A stretch of DNA of 64,000 bases from Microglena sp. YARC (taxonomy: Eukaryota; Chlorophyta; Chlorophyceae; Chlamydomonadales; Chlamydomonadaceae). Position numbers and translations under genes: made by a program. The stretch covers positions 33,981,763 through 34,045,762 of the forward strand of contig CM039464.1 of the NCBI GenBank assembly GCA_022414725.1, in the 5' to 3' direction. How positions within the stretch are numbered: position 1 is the stretch's first letter; each line of letters opens with the position of its first letter. Shown piece after piece: positions 63,023-64,000 of this stretch. Under the pieces are notes generated by a model. The model did no database searches. It worked only from the letters and a program-made list of their open reading frames with translations, and was not told where the DNA came from.

Positions 63023-64000
63023 CGTGAACGACACGAATCCTTTTAGGAGAACATGCCAGCTAACAGTCTAATAACCAGCTCGCGTCCGTTGCCACCTGTC
63101 GAACACTCTCCGCCAATTTTCACATATAATTTGTTTCAACAGCTTCTAGGCAGCTCCCGAAGCCAGCCAATGGGCGGAACCCACATATTTCAGCACTGGA
63201 TTTATGCACTGATTTTTCTTAGCTCTTGATGTTCAGTACCTCCCACCCCTTGACGTCATCGAGCTGTGGGCACATTTTGAGTCTAGTATGGCTACATCAT
63301 CATATCACATCATCATCATCATCATGTAAAAAATGCTGTAAGATTGGATTGTTACATAACCCCCCCCTCCCCCCGCCCCCCCACTTATATGTGGGTTTTT
63401 GTATTGCTCTATTTATCCACATGACTACTGCGCCCCCCGTAGTGAGTGCTGAGCAGCGTTGTTTTTTTCAAACCCTCAACCCCACCCTCAACCCCACCCA
63501 CTATCTCCTGGCCACCACGGAGCCTCTCAGATCGAGTTCAAGCGCCTAACCCTAACCCTACACCCTAAACAATGCTTATATGTTTGCGAAACATGATTAA
63601 CAAATGAAGGGTGTCATAGAATTTCAAGGAGAATCCGAATATCCAATACAAATGGGGTAATATAATTGTTGAGAAAGTTTTTTTTGAACTAGGACACTGG
63701 CCGTGGGGAGAAATCCCTTCAAAACAGAAATCTAGCGATATCATGTTTATAAACCCTGGTGCAAGTTGATTGGCATCACTACAAGCTGCTCTTGCACCCT
63801 TACTCTCCCATATCGCCCCTCCTCCAGTCACTACCTCCCATGCCGGTCCCCACATATCTTCTCACCGACAACCCCACATAATGTCTCCTGTCCCCCATGT
63901 ATGCTTTCAATTCCCAATACTTTCAATTTTCGAATTCAAAAATTCAAACACAGAGGATAGGGTGGTATGTAGCCTTCCATATCATGCAGGGTTATGTGTT
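63023..64000. other. Unassigned right flank with a telomere-like word
   Basis: No gene is supported. There is a C-rich run at 63361-63382. CCTAACCCTAACCCTA then CACCCTAAAC at 63546-63570 resembles interstitial telomeric repeat, but it spans only three to four units. Confidence 0.5.

Overview
The window is nuclear DNA of a eukaryote, most likely a green alga with a very repeat-rich genome. The coding sequences are split by GT-AG introns. The purine enzyme gene begins with a Ser/Ala/Arg/Val-rich leader typical of algal plastid transit peptides, and its closest remembered relatives are plant-type proteins. There are no bacterial operons, Shine-Dalgarno sites or CRISPR arrays. The species is not identifiable from sequence alone; a repeat-rich prasinophyte is only a guess.

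Layout. 1-2.8 kb: (TG)n, a minisatellite, a 32-bp perfect palindrome and a 40-bp satellite. 2.8-7 kb: a small terminal-repeat retroelement and a decayed gag-like retroelement with a CCHC knuckle. 7.5-17.7 kb (minus): a 5-exon gene for an Arc1p/AIMP1-type tRNA-binding cofactor. Its 7-kb last intron carries eight copies of a C/D-box snoRNA-like sequence and five full copies of an H/ACA-like sequence, all in host orientation. 17.95-30.06 kb (plus): a 9-exon gene for plastid amidophosphoribosyltransferase, divergent from the cofactor gene across about 215 bp. 31-34 kb: paired transposon remnants. 34.3-35.7 kb (minus): RING-finger exon. 38.8-39.2 kb: palindromic foldback elements. 40.2-41.9 kb (minus): an armadillo-repeat reading frame with one in-frame TGA. 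42.2-44.2 kb (minus): a 5'-truncated LINE. 47.2-57.8 kb (minus): a SET-domain methyltransferase gene of the SETD3/Rubisco-LSMT class. 58-64 kb: tandem repeats, a foldback, a possible secreted-protein first exon, and a complete terminal-repeat element with 9-bp target duplications.

The most striking property is shared by all three well-resolved multi-exon genes. Almost every intron of more than about 400 bp contains diverged copies of the edges of its own flanking exons, with their splice sites. I call these exon echoes. Copies of an exon's 3' edge and donor lie downstream of it; copies of the next exon's 5' edge and acceptor lie upstream of that exon. I count more than 40. Most introns here appear to have grown by repeated local duplication of exon-intron junctions, followed by invasion by SINEs, MITEs and other repeats.

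Functionally, the divergent pair joins translation (tRNA delivery, plus intronic snoRNAs that would modify rRNA) with the committed step of purine synthesis. The other genes are one probable protein lysine methyltransferase, one RING protein, and an armadillo protein that may be a pseudogene.
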